From Carallia brachiata (Eukaryota > Streptophyta > Magnoliopsida > Malpighiales > Rhizophoraceae), in assembly GCA_021464245.1 (NCBI GenBank), contig JADCRB010000030.1, forward strand, positions 1,825,376-1,889,375: 64,000 bases of DNA, given 5' to 3'. Each line of letters opens with the position of its first letter. Within the stretch, counting starts at the first letter, position 1. The notes under the pieces are model-generated. The model searched no databases, was not told the DNA's origin, and saw nothing but the letters and a program-made list of their open reading frames with translations. Positions 50,510-61,524 of the stretch are shown piece by piece. Both the position numbers and the translations under genes were made by a program.

Positions 50510-50859
50510 GAAAACCGGTTACTGTTAGGAATGCTCCAAGGATATCCACCAAAAGATGCATGTAGTGAGCCCAGGCCTTAATCACCCAGATGTTAGTTTA
50601 TGCACATATGTATTGTATTTCGTCTAGTCTACTGCAATAGGTTACCGTAATTTAAGATCACAAATGTCATATTCTCAGAGAGATTTGACTACCATCTGAA
50701 TTCCTGAAGGTGTGTACACAAACATTGGAAATAGGACAGAAGTTAATAGCAGCATAATTAATTAGCTACCGATTCTAACAAAAACCACAAATTAGACACA
50801 GCTGACTCCCTGTGCCAAGACAGTTTTCCCAATTAGACAAAGCTATTTTAGACAAAGCT
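50510..50859. other. 3' flank of AAA gene 3
   Basis: Collinear with the flank of gene 1 but without the MITE at CTTAATCA (near 50576). No gene. Shared words include TGCACATATGTATTGTATTT and CTCAGAGAGATTTGAC. Confidence 0.5.
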
Positions 50860-50920
50860 AGAGAATCTGCCACTCAATTGACAGACCTGCACTACTTCTC
50901 CCAAATTAGAGATGGAAAAG
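50860..50920 (-). pseudogene. BAHD acyltransferase remnant
   Basis: About 60 bp match the distal part of the BAHD fragment at 24545-24600, then the sequence switches abruptly to the promoter of the next AAA gene. It marks the right end of the triplet duplicon. Confidence 0.5.
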
Positions 50921-50981
50921 GCCAAAGTTCCTTCTAATTGGGATTAAAAAAAGAAAAAATATCTGTGTAAAGTTCTAATCC

Positions 50982-50990
50982 CTTTATAGG
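50982..50990 (+). promoter_or_regulatory. TATA-like box of the duplicated AAA promoter
   Basis: CTTTATAGG followed by CACC, in the same context as TATTTATAGGCACC in the promoter of the intact gene at 54954. The distance to the first ATG (51094) is about 105 bp. Confidence 0.4.
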
Positions 50991-51093
50991 CACCCCAAAG
51001 GTCTGACAGAGAGTAGGACACCAAACATCTGGAGTGAGACTCTTAAAACCCGATTTCTTGTTTCTACTCTCCAAAACTCTTAACCAATCAACC

Positions 51094-51273
51094 ATGGCGT
51101 CCACAATGTTCCGATACATGTTCCCTGATCTAATGATCACGAACAAATTCTCAAATCTCAATCCTATTCATGCGCACCCCAGAAGTTTGACACAGAGTAG
51201 ATACCAAAACTCGGGAGTGAGGCTCAAAAAACCCTTGTTCTTGCTTCTCCTGTCCAAAACGATGACCAATTAA
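51094..51273 (+). pseudogene. Truncated AAA gene start fused to a second promoter copy
   Basis: A 59-codon frame starts MASTMFRYM, close to the N-terminus of the intact gene at 54954 (MASTMFQYARMM). After nine codons it runs into a second copy of the AAA promoter and leader, and stops at 51271-51273, two bases before the ATG of the next pseudogene. It is therefore a 5' remnant of another tandem copy, or an upstream ORF for the pseudogene at 51276. Confidence 0.6.
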
Positions 51274-51275
51274 GC

Positions 51276-52548
51276 ATGGCCTCCAAATTGCTCGAATACG
51301 CCAGAATGATGCCGGCCTCCACATCTCCTCTGGTGTCGATCTTCGTTTCCTTCACCACAGTACTGATGCTTTTCAGAAACGCATGCAGGGAAATCATGCC
51401 GAAGCAGCTCCAACAAATTATTGTCTCCAAGATCAGTAGCTATTTGTCTCGCAAGCTGCAACTCGGCACTTTCATCACTGATGACTCGTGGGACAGATTC
51501 CAACGCAACGAACTCATTGAAGCTGCAACGGTTGACCTGTCCAACAAGATTGGAGCCAAGAACAAGACCGTAAGAGCCGGCAAGTTCAGGCTGGAAGATG
51601 AGTTGACCTTCGGATCGGCTCACGGGGAAAAAACTGTTGACAAGTTCGATGGCATTGAGGTTACCTGGAAGTATATTAACAAACCAGGCATGGATGGCCG
51701 GAATAGCTATGATTCTAGAACAATTATTTCCAGTTAACTTTTGCAAATAAGCATAGAGATAAGGTTTTAAACCAGTATTGGGTTCATGTCATGGAAAAGT
51801 GAAGACCTGGATGAAGAAGAATCGGTTCTACAACTGTACACAAATAATCAAGGACGCAGCTATTGGTCAGGCATTGATTTTTGCCATCCTTCCACGTTCA
51901 ATACGCTTGCAATGGATAATGAGTTGAAGAAGGCAATCATGGATGATTTAGATAGGTTCTTGTTTAGGAAGGAATTTTATAAGAAAGTTGGCAAGGCTTG
52001 GAACCTCGGTTACTTATTATATGGCCCTCCGGGAACTGGTAAATCAAGCCTGATCGCAGCCATGGCCAACCACTTGAAATTTGATGTCTACTATTTGGAG
52101 CTACGAAACAATTTCCTCTGATTCTGATATGAATGCATTGTTAGACACAGATAGTCAGGCCATAATTGTGGTTGAAGACATTGATTGTAATGCTGAAGTG
52201 CTGGATCGTAACGCTAAAGTGTTAAATCGTAATGCTAAAGTGCTGGATCGATCGAATTCTAAAGATGAAAGTCCAAAAAGATAAGCAGGTTAGTATCAGA
52301 TCATCAATTCTGCCGTCAATTAAATGAATGTTCTTAGTGACTGAGTACAATTCAACATGTGATCTTTTTCCCTTGATAAAAAGCAGTTCACTCTTTCCAC
52401 TCTGCTGAATTGCATGAACGGATTATTATCGTTTTGTGGCGAACAGCGCATATTTGTGTTCACTACAAATCACAAGGAAGCGTTAGACCCCGCATTTCTT
52501 CGTCCCGGCTGGATGGATATGCATATTCACATGTCCTACTGCACCTAG
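51276..52548 (+). pseudogene. BCS1-like AAA-ATPase pseudogene
   Basis: Sister of the gene at 54954, with the same two-exon plan (51276-52288 and 52387-52548). Relative to it there is a 1-bp loss near 51715 (stop at about 51735), a 2-bp loss near 51800 that restores the frame, a 1-bp gain near 52099 causing a stop, and a 2-bp loss before the donor. Walker A GPPGTGKS and Walker B IVVEDID are still readable. After Walker B a 21-bp unit is present three times (NAEVLDR, NAKVLNR, NAKVLDR). In exon 2 the SRH arginine is Trp (LRPGWMD) and the frame ends at YCT-stop; a deletion of about 190 bp then joins it to the lysine-rich 3' end. Not functional. Confidence 0.88.
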
Positions 52549-52880
52549 AAGATGAAAAAGAAAACGAAAAAAAAAAAGAATAAAAAGGGAGTCAATCACA
52601 GGGCGCGTGGTGCGCCACGTCGGCCCCACATGGCCCTATAATTAGTTCAAAAGAAAAAGGCTATAATCAATGAAAGTTGATAAAATTTATATGTACGAGA
52701 ACGGATGAGTAGAACTTAGAATAAGAGAGCATAATAAGAAAATTTTTTTCTTATAAGACATTTTACACCAAACAAACACACCGTAAAATTTTGAGAACTT
52801 TTTGTGAAATCTTCTTATTACTATATTTTTTGGATGACAATAATGGGGAAATAAAAACAGGAAAACAAAAGAAAAACAAA
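52549..52880. other. Unassigned spacer
   Basis: Begins with the A/G-rich end of the pseudogene, then a GC-rich patch with an inverted word (GGCGCGTGGTGCGCC, 52600-52614) and AT-rich DNA ending in a MITE-like AAACAAACACACC. No gene. Confidence 0.4.
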
Positions 52881-52889
52881 CTCAAACTG

Positions 52890-53430
52890 CCTTTGGAACC
52901 ACAGCGCCTGCTAAATCTGCTTGGAGCAGCATGGTCATGCCTGAAGGTGGGTTGCCGCAGATATGAATAGGATTATCAGCTCAAGCGTCCAAGTTAGTCA
53001 AATAATTAGCACAAAGGTTTTCTTTCTTGAGAGTTTGTTGCAGTTGAATTTCTCATACCGTCGAAGTAGGGAGAGACAATCCGCAATAGGGGAATAGTAG
53101 AAATCTTTTTCATAGCCACGCTTTGTAATTTTTTGAAGAGCAAACATTAAACTAGACTCAACTACAATACATCGAAAATAGTTGTCCCAAGCAACTTTCA
53201 GAACAAAATATAAAGTAAAATGTTCAGCCCCATAAGTTAAAACTGTGGCAGCTTACTCCCTTCCTTTTTTGGTAGCTCTAACGGGATGCAGATTAGCATG
53301 ACCATAAAACTGGCAACGCAAATACTAATGTTCAATGATTCTTCATTGACTCTTGCCTTGGTCAACGTAGTAGTTTGGATAGCTGTAGTGTGGAACCAAA
53401 TTTGGCTGTCCAGTTCGTTCACAATTCCTA
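52890..53430 (-). pseudogene. LINE-type RNase H relic, multiply broken
   Basis: Minus-strand pieces in different frames align in order with a plant LINE RNase H domain: PLELPKKEGSKL, then AEHFTLYFVLKVAWDNYF and IVVESSLMFALQKI (matching AELxAL...AW and VESDSLLAV), then NLCANYLTNLDA (matching CADxLANLG) and a proline-rich tail. Several stops and shifts interrupt it. It lies between two AAA genes, so their arrangement predates or was split by this insertion. Confidence 0.55.
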
Positions 53431-53602
53431 TTGATATTACATTTTTTGCCACTCAAGTTCCACTCTAAAACGTGTCATATATTTTTTTGCTAAAGAGTTC
53501 TATCCCCAAAAGTACTTATAAAAGGGGCACAAGTTTATATTATTCACTTATAAATGAATTGACAAACATTTTTTCCCTCATTAAATATAATTATGATAAG
53601 TT

Positions 53603-53651
53603 AACCATTGTTATCTCCCTATCAAAAAAAAAAAAAAACCATTGTTATCTC
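53603..53651 (+). repeat. Tail-only retro-insertion between 15-bp repeats
   Basis: AACCATTGTTATCTC occurs at 53603-53617 and 53637-53651, identical. The insert is CCTATC followed by 13 A. Confidence 0.65.
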
Positions 53652-53944
53652 GATATTGTCGATGTAAGTTGGCAGAATTCTAAATGTGGGGCTATATTTT
53701 TCAATTGAGTTTTATTACGTAGCCACAAAAATTAGACACAATATAATGATACAAACTTCTTATTTAAATTTGAATCGTTAACTATACTAAAGTCATCATT
53801 CAATTAATAGTTACAATTCGAACAGTAAACCTGTATTATTATTTTATATCTAAATTTTGTATATATATATATTTTTTCTCTTTCAATTGTTACTTTGAGC
53901 CGTTAGCTGAAGATGTGATGCTATATGTCAAGTGATCTGCAGAT

Positions 53945-53985
53945 CAAATTAATTTCTATTTTTTTTTAACACAAATTAATTTCTA
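53945..53985 (-). repeat. Tail-only retro-insertion between 14-bp repeats
   Basis: CAAATTAATTTCTA is at 53945-53958 and 53972-53985, identical, around nine T and AACA. Read on the minus strand the insert is TGTT plus an A-run. Confidence 0.6.
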
Positions 53986-54829
53986 GTAATTGGCTTTTTT
54001 GAGGACTACATGTTGTCAAATTAAAATCTCTCTATTTCTATGGCCAGTGGTGCATCCCTCAGGGGATATTCATAGAATCTACTTCAGTAAGTACTAACAA
54101 AATAATTCAATCCATTCGTATCTATATTGTGTTAATTGTTTAGTAGTTTGCTAATTCGACTAGCAAGCATGTGCCCGTAAAGGAGGTAAGGCTCGAATCC
54201 TATCTTATTTCATGTAAATATTTTACAATGAAAAATTTTGAAAAAATTTGGGAAAACTTTTGACATTTGCAGGAAAAATGACTTTAGTTCAGAATGAGTT
54301 GAAGTCATTTTTCGAAAAAAACACAAAATTGTGTTTTAATTTAGTGATAAGAGAAAATTATTATTTTCACTACAAATATTTTTTCCTGTAAATATTTTAT
54401 ATAAAAGTAAATTATTTTCCAACAAACAAACGGATCCTTAGATTAGCACGAAGTTTATTTAGATTTTAATTTTAAAAAATAATGTAAAATTACTAAAAAT
54501 TTCTTAACACATTAACAAAAAAATTAAATCGTAAAAAAACTTTTATATTATATAGTACTACTATAATAATAAATCTTTATGCGCATTAGATAGCCTTTTT
54601 TTTTTTTTTATTCTCCCCTATTTTTAGGAGTTGATTTCTGTTTGAAATTGATCAGATTCAAGAAAGATTGTCCATGCTAATAATTAAAATTCAAATCGAG
54701 TCCCAAGGATAACCCTACCACAGAAATAGGGATTCCAAATTTCCTTCTAATTGGGTATAACCTTTGAGTCAAACATATTGTTTGGTCCTCTGATCTAACG
54801 ATCAAGAACAAGTCCTCAAATCTCAATCC

Positions 54830-54838
54830 TATTTATAG
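54830..54838 (+). promoter_or_regulatory. TATA box of the intact AAA gene
   Basis: TATTTATAG, about 115 bp upstream of the ATG at 54954, in a block shared with both promoter copies before the pseudogene at 51276. Confidence 0.5.
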
Positions 54839-54953
54839 GCACCCAAAGTTTGACAGAGAGTAGGACACCACAACTGGGGATTGAGGCTCTTAAAACCCTA
54901 GTTCTTGTTTTTCTTATATTCTATCTAAAACTAAAACCCTAACCAAATCAACA

Positions 54954-56523
54954 ATGGCGTCCACAATGTTCCAATACGCCAGAATGATGCCCTCCACATC
55001 TTCACTGGTCTCCTACTACGCGTCCTTCTCCACAACACTAATGCTTCTCAGAAACGCTTACAGAGAAATCGTGCCGGAGAAGCTCGAAGCCTACATTGTC
55101 TCCAAGATCAGTCGCTATTTCTCTCGCAAGCTGCCACCTCCGTCTCTCGGCACTTTCATCATCGACGACTCGTGGGACGGATTCCACCACAACGTACTCA
55201 TTGAAGCTGCCACGGTTTACTTGTCCAACAAGATTGGAGCCAGGAACAAGACGGTAAGAGTCGGGAAGTTCAAGCTCCAAGATGAGTTAACCGTCGGATT
55301 GGTTCACGGAGAAGAGATTGTTGACGAATTCGATGGCATTGAAGTTACCTGGAAGTATATTAACGGGGCCGAAAAGGATGGCAGGTGTAGCTATGATTCC
55401 GAGGACAATTATTTCCAGTTAACTTTTGAAAATGCGCATAGAGATCAGGTCTTGAACCAGTATCTACCTCATGTGATGGAAAAGTACAATGCCCTTAATG
55501 AAGAAGAATCGGTTCTACAACTTTACACTAAAAATGGAGGACGCAGCTCTTGGACGGGCATCGATTTTCGCCATCCTTCCACGTTCGATACGCTTGCCAT
55601 GGATTCTGAGTTGAAAAAGGCAATCATGGATGACTTAGATAGGTTCTTGTCTAGGAAGGACTTTTATAAGAAAGTTGGCAGGGCTTGGAAGCGGGGTTAT
55701 TTGTTGTATGGCCCTCCAGGAACTGGTAAATCAAGCCTGATCGCAGCCATGGCCAACTACTTGAAATTTGATGTCTACAATTTGGAGCTCGAAAAAATTT
55801 ACTCAGATTCTGACCTGAGGGATACGTTGTTAGACACAGATAGTAAGGCCATAATTGTGGTTGAAGACATAGATTGCAACGCTGAAGTGTTGGATCGATC
55901 GAATTCTGAAGATCGCAAGTCCAGAAAGGACAAGCAGGTTGGTAGAAAATCACCAATATTCTGCAAGCAACTAGACAAATACTCTTAGTGACCTGGTACA
56001 ATTTGACATATGTTTTTTGTTTTTTTTTTTTTCTTGATAAAAACAGTTCACTCTCTCTACTCTTCTGAATTGCATGGACGGATTATGGTCGATTTGCGGC
56101 GAGGAGCGCATATTTGTGTTCACTACAAATCACAAGGAAGTGTTAGACCCTGCATTGCTTCGTCCCGGCCGGATGGATATGCATATTCACATGTCTTACT
56201 GCACCCCAGAAGGCTTTCGGGTCTTGGCATCCAACTACCTTGGTATACAAGATCACCCTCTTTTCGAAGAGATTGATTGTTTGTTAAAGAGTGTGGATGC
56301 CACCCCTGCATCTCTAGCAGAAGAGTTGATGAAAAGCGATGTTGCTGATGTTGCTCTTGGAGAAGTTGTTAAGTTTCTCAAGCAGAAGAAGATGGAAAAG
56401 GAGAAAATTGAGAAGGAAAAAGAGCACAAGAAGATGGAAAAAGAGACAAATGAAGAGGAAAACCAGCAAAAGAAGTTGGAAACAGAGAAACCAGAGGAGA
56501 AAAAGTTAAGTAATGGTAACTAA
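54954..56523 (+). CDS. BCS1-like AAA-ATPase, intact, second subclade
   Basis: Exons 54954-55937 and 56047-56523 with a 109-bp GT-AG intron encode 486 aa. The N-terminus (SLVSYYASFSTTLMLLRN, about 17-33) is hydrophobic and likely a membrane anchor, followed by the AAA-associated domain. Walker A is GPPGTGKS at 253-260, Walker B IVVEDID at 301-307; exon 2 has sensor 1 VFTTNHK and the second region of homology LDPALLRPGRMDMHIHMSYC. The C-terminal 45 residues are a Lys/Glu-rich, probably coiled tail. The intron position matches the triplet genes, but the protein differs strongly outside the ATPase core. A plant AATP1/OM66-type ATPase, expected in mitochondrial outer membrane or ER. All catalytic motifs are present. 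Confidence 0.93.
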
Positions 56524-57440
56524 AATGCTTTATCTATATTACTGGATGTAGTTTCATTACGGAGACATGATTTGGACACAAACTTTTTTATTCAATCCTA
56601 ATCATTGATTATTGTGTATGGAAAGGAGTAAAAACTACAATTAACGAATGATCGTATATTTATGAGTTCCCAGTTGTATCCATTACTTGTGTCTCCATAA
56701 TGATTTTTTATTGGTCCTATTGAATGTGGTTTGCATTATGTGTTTAACTTAGACTTTTGTTCTTAATTGATAATTCTAGTAGACACTTGATTATTGTGAA
56801 GACTAATCCAACATAACACAACTGTTCTGTCTCTCTGTTGGTTGGATTGTTGATTACCTGATATACTGCAATAACCTATGAAGATATTGCAGCACTGCAA
56901 AACGAAAGTCGATGCCAATAAAAAGATAAACCAGGATAAACAGGCAATGAAAATTGAAGTTGACGGCTCCGGGGGTGGCATTTCCAACCTACCAAAAGTT
57001 AGCATAGTCTATGTCAAAAAAAAAAAAAAAAAAGTTAGCATAGTCGTAAGAGTGAACTAAAAATTATATAATTTAGACTATTTATTTTTAATTCAAATTT
57101 CGAAATACATTTTATATTTTAACTGAATAACTATCTTGGGTGGGTTGGTGTCATGAAAGAAATTACTTGTCATATAAAAATTTTTTATAAAAACTCACGG
57201 CATTTAGCTTTTTCAAAATTTCAAATTTAATTCATTTTTTTTTGAGTTAATTATACTATATAAAAAAAGTAAAATAACAAACACTTAATTTTAGACATAC
57301 TTTATACCTAACTGGGCCTTAATCAGTAAATTGGATGACAAATCCAACTCTAATAATCACATTTACGACCCACTTTCCATAAAACAATTTGTAGCTGCAC
57401 CCTATGCTCACCGTTTTACGCCTCAAAGCATCGGCAGGTC
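56524..57440. other. Intergenic region between AAA gene 5 and the TXNDC9-like gene
   Basis: 3' flank of the AAA gene, then AT-rich DNA. The only structured item is the tail-only insertion at 56994-57045. No other gene. Confidence 0.5.
56994..57045 (+). repeat. Tail-only retro-insertion: TATGTC plus A-run between 16-bp repeats
   Basis: AAAAGTTAGCATAGTC is at 56994-57009 and 57030-57045, identical. The insert is TATGTC plus 14 A. The hexamer is the same as in the insertion at 14498. Confidence 0.75.
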
Positions 57441-57695
57441 CTCACGTTTTGTCTTTGCAAAAACAGGAGGAACGACGAGTCGTTTGGGATTAAAATTCAG
57501 ATTTCTACTCTTCCAAGCAGTCCCTCGCATTTCTTCCAGTCTCTTCTCTCTTTCATTGTCATTTCAATTGCAGATCTTCTTTAATTTCATAGTTAAAGAA
57601 GAGGGAAATCCCCAAATTTTTTTATTTTTCCCAAAACTGCTTATTCTGACATCGATCTGAGATTGTTGTGCGTTTTGCTTCGGACAGGGAGATAG

Positions 57696-57779
57696 ATGGA
57701 TACGAATTCAGTTAAATCAACGTTGTCTAATTTAGCTTTTGGCAATGTAATGGCAGCGGCTGCCCGTGATTATCAGAAC
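57696..57779 (+). CDS. TXNDC9/phosducin-like 3 homologue, first coding exon only
   Basis: A 28-codon exon begins MDTNSVKSTLSNLAFGNV and continues MAAAARDYQN to a GT donor at 57780-57781. From memory this matches the conserved N-terminus of plant thioredoxin-domain-containing protein 9 homologues, a phosducin-like cochaperone thought to act with the CCT chaperonin in actin/tubulin folding. The preceding 57440-57695 is pyrimidine-rich and looks like the 5' UTR. The next exons (acidic helix and thioredoxin fold) are not in the window: the copia element fills the intron and the right edge is reached first. So the gene may be intact but stretched, or cut. Confidence 0.65.
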
Positions 57780-57910
57780 GTTTGTGTTTCGAATCTCTCT
57801 CTCTCTCTTTCTCTCTCTGCTCAAGAAGTTCTCAGAATTCCTTATAATTGGACTTGGCATTAAATTGCACTTTTTGTTGGAAGACTACTTTATAGTTTAA
57901 GCCATTTACG

Positions 57911-58688
57911 TGCTGGGGAAGGATCTGTTCACAATAATAATACCACAATCAAATATGTTTCAATTCTAAATTTCTCTTTTTTTCTTACAGATTAATAAAT
58001 AGACAGGATATCAATGCTCACTAATACCAACAATCACTAATTAAGCAGCAATAATCAATAGAAAAATAATGATAAAAAGACACAGAATTTTTACGTAAAA
58101 AACTCCCCAATATAGAGAAAAAAATTACGAGACGTTAGTCCAGCAAAACTTCCACCATGTAATAAGATCATAATACAGTCTTTCTAGTACACAACTAAAG
58201 TTTACTTATACGTACTAAAAATTCATCAAGAAACACATTATTGGTTCACAATTTCTCGACAATATCATCACATAGACGATATATAGCAAAAAAATGAGAA
58301 CAATCTCACCAAATGGTGGAACTGCAATAAAACCAAAAGCAGCAAATTGAAGATTTGAACCGTTTGATGTGCAGATTACGTTCTCAGGATGAACATATCA
58401 AAAAATGAGTTCGATCAGAGCACAATCCACCGTTGGATCATCTGAAAAAGGATCCCCCAACCTTTTTTTCTTTCCTCTCTCGCGCTGCCTCTCTCTACTT
58501 ATTTTTCCAATTTTTTTGTTTTCTCTCTTGTCTCTCATACACGACGTACACGGCACCCACTTATATATACATATTTTATTATTTCTTTTTCTTTTCTATT
58601 TTCCTACACCACACACACTCTCTTTCTTTTATTATTTTATTTCTTCTTTATTTGGGGTTGACCCCACCTTACGAAGCCTATTAAGACA
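57911..58688 (-). repeat. 3' LTR of the copia element
   Basis: 778 bp; pairs with 62853-63621. Contains a CT-rich tract on the plus strand at 58470-58660. Open frames read through it are chance. Confidence 0.85.
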
Positions 58689-58734
58689 CCCACTGATGGA
58701 AACCAAGTTCCTGTAAGAACTTTTTCAACTATTG

Positions 58735-58985
58735 CAATTCTTTGCTAGCTTCAGTTACTGTTATGTACTCTACTTCAGTAGTGGACAAAGCAACGCACTT
58801 TTGCAATTTAGATTGTCATGACACAATTCCCCCTAAAAAAGTCATCAGATATTCGGAAGTGAACTTCCTGGAATCAATATCACCTGCCATATCGACATCT
58901 GTATATCCATCTAATACAGGATCACCATTACCAAAACATCAACAGAATATGGATGTTCTTCTAAGATACCTGAGTATCTATTTAA
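58735..58985 (-). pseudogene. Copia RNase H relic
   Basis: Minus-strand reading gives GNGDPVLDGYTDVDMAGDID, then TSEYLMTFLGGIVS, a stop, and QSKLQKCVALSTTEVEYI, the standard copia RNase H core. The usual C-terminal 60-70 residues before the LTR are missing. Confidence 0.75.
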
Positions 58986-58992
58986 CAGCTGA

Positions 58993-60312
58993 TCAATGCT
59001 CTTCTTCGGGGTTGAAGAGAAACCGACTAACAACACCAACTGCATGAGCAATATTCAGCCTCGTGCACACCATGTCATACATCAAACTACCCACGACTGA
59101 TGTATAAGGAACCTTCTCCATTTCTTCATTTTCCTCAACACTCTTAGGACACTGTCTCACACTCAGTTTGAAGTGGACTGCAAGTGGAGTGCTAACCGGT
59201 TTTGCCTTGCTCATGTTGAACTTCTTAAGGACCTTTTCGACATATCTCTTTTTAGATAACCAAAGCTTCTCATTCTTCCTGTCCCAAATGATTCTCATAC
59301 CAAAAATCGGTTTTGCTGGTCTCAAGTCTTTCATGGCAAAAGACTTGCTCAACTCTCCCTTCAAGGTAGCAATTTTCTTAGTATCATGACCAAGAATCAA
59401 CATATCATCCACATACAATAGGAAAATAATAAAATCACCATCAGAGAATCCTTTCACAAACACACAATGGTCATAAGTAGTCTTACTGTAACCATGATCT
59501 TCCATGAAGGAATCAAATTTTTTGTACCATTGTCTAGGTGCCTACTTGAGCCCATAAAGACTTTTCATCAACCTGCTCACTAGCTGCTCTTTTTCTTTGG
59601 CTAGAAAACCATGTGGTTGTTCCATGTAAATTTCCTCTTTTAAGTCACCATGGAGAAAAACAATCTTCACATCAAATTGTTCAATCTCCAAATTTAGCTT
59701 GGCCGCTAAACTGAGGACAACCCAGATCAAAGACATGTTGACTATTGGAGAGAAAATCCCCTCAAAATCAATGCCTTTCTTCTCCTCAAAACCCTTCACA
59801 ACCAATCTTGCCTTGTACCTTGGTTGCGAGCTATTCTCAACTGTCTTCAACTTGAACACCCATTCCTTCATGATCTTCCATGAAGGAATCAAACTTTTTG
59901 TACCATTTTCTAGGTACCTACTTGAGCCCATAAAGACTTTTCATCAACCTGCACACTAGCTGCTCTTTTTCTTTGGCTAGAAAATCATTTGGTTGTTCCA
60001 TGTAAATTTCCTCTTCTAAGTCACCATGGAGAAAAACAATCTTCACATCAAATTGTTCAATCTCCAAATTTAGCTTGGTCGCTAAACTGAGGACAACCCA
60101 GATCAAAGACATGTTGACTATTGGAGAGAAAATCCCCTCAAAATCAATGCCTTTCTTCTCCTCAAACCCTTCACAACCAATCTTGCCTTGTACCTTGGTT
60201 GCGAGCTATTCTCAACTGTCTTCAACTTGAACACCCATTTATTTTTGAGTGCTCTCTTGCCTTTAAGCAGCTTCACCAAGTCAAATGTGTGGTTCTCATA
60301 CAAAGAACTCAT
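58993..60312 (-). pseudogene. Copia reverse transcriptase relic with internal duplication
   Basis: Reads KNKWVFKLKTVENSSQPRYK, KARLVVKG, QFDVKIVFLHGDLEEEIYME and the SLYGLK motif, then SFMEDHGYSKTTYDHCVFVK and the catalytic LLYVDDMLILG near 59400. A 376-bp segment is present twice in tandem (59493-59868 and 59869-60244), so the KTVENSS to SLYGLK stretch occurs twice; the upstream copy has lost one base. A stop replaces the residue after SLYGLK. Confidence 0.85.
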
Positions 60313-60568
60313 CTCTTCTTACATGGCTTCCAACCACTCCTTTTTGTGCTCACTAAAGACGACTTCTTTATAATTGTCTATCTCTCCCCCATCTGTAAAC
60401 AATACAAACTCATTAGGAGAATACTTCACTGAAGCTAGGCGTGGCTTGGAAGATCTCCTCACTTCTTGCAGTGCCACTACTGGTGCTTGTGGGATCTGAT
60501 CTGGTTGCTCACCTTCAAGCATCATGATTATCAAGTGTGAATGCATCAGGTGGAGTATCATCTTCTTC

Positions 60569-61506
60569 CTAAGCATCTCCCTCATGTACATCACGGGTGG
60601 TGGAAGGTTGTTTCCCCTTGCCATTAATGATGTCTTTGACCTCTGGCTGTGCATTTTGAGCTTTTTCAGGATTCCTAGAGAACTCATTTTTAATAAATAC
60701 CACATCTCTGCTTCTGACAACTTTCTTATCCACTGGATCCCATAGCCTGTAGCCAAATTCGTCATGCCCATAACCCAGGAAGATACACTGCGTTGACTTC
60801 ACATCAAGTTTAGACCTCTCATCTTTCGAAATGTGAACAAATGCCTTGTAGCCAAATACTCTCAAATGATCATACGAAACATCTTTCCCCAGCCACACCT
60901 GCTCGGGTACTTTCCTATCAAGAGGAACTGAAGGAAAAAGGTTGATTAAGTCGATTTCAGTTCTTATTGCCTCAGCCCAAAAGGATTTAGGGAGCTTAGC
61001 ATAAGAGAGCACGCATCTGATCCTCTCAACAATAGTCTGGTCCATCCTTTCTGCTACCTCATTCTACTGTGGAGTCTTGGGAACCGTCTTCTCAAATTTG
61101 ATGTCATGTTCTCTACAATACTGCTCAAATGGACCCCAATACTCACCACCATTGTCTGCTCTGACAACTTTCAATTTCTCTCTTGTTTCTCTCTCAACAT
61201 TGGCATGAAAGTGTCGGAATACGTCAAATACCTGATCCTTGGACTTAGCTGAAGAGCCCACACCTTCCTAGAATGATCATCAATAAAAGTAACAAAAGAC
61301 AATACACCACCAAGAGATCTATCACCCATTGAGCAAACATTAGTATGAATCAAATTAAGAACATATGATCTCCTGTGTGAAATAGATCGCTGAAATGCAA
61401 CTCTATGTTGCTTACCTGCTAAACAATAAGCACAAGTTTTAAAGAATGTACTAGACAAAAGAAAGACTGTCCTTTTAGAAAGAATGTCTAGTCCCTTCTC
61501 GCTCAA
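60569..61506 (-). pseudogene. Copia integrase relic
   Basis: Minus strand: CAYCLAGKQHRVAFQ (zinc-finger end), then HTNVCSMGDRSLGGVLSFVT, where the first catalytic Asp of the DDE triad is Asn, then RADNGGEYWGPFEQYC with the second Asp, then PKTPQ-stop-NEVAERM, and the C-terminal FGYKAFVHISKDERSKLD and FLGYGHDEFGYRLWDP. One frameshift separates the first two blocks. Confidence 0.8.
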
Positions 61507-61524
61507 GTGACCAAGCCACTAATG

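Larger units (their letters stand above)
53431..54780. other. AT-rich intergenic stretch
   Basis: No gene. It holds two tail-only insertions (53603 and 53945) and a MITE-like AT-rich segment around 54220-54430 whose end TTTTCCAACAAACAAACGGA resembles those near 10130 and 52770. Confidence 0.45.

Noticed and set aside
58405..58716. Plus-strand open frames in both copia LTRs
   Set aside because: CT-rich U3 sequence on the antisense strand of the element; present because the LTRs are duplicates.
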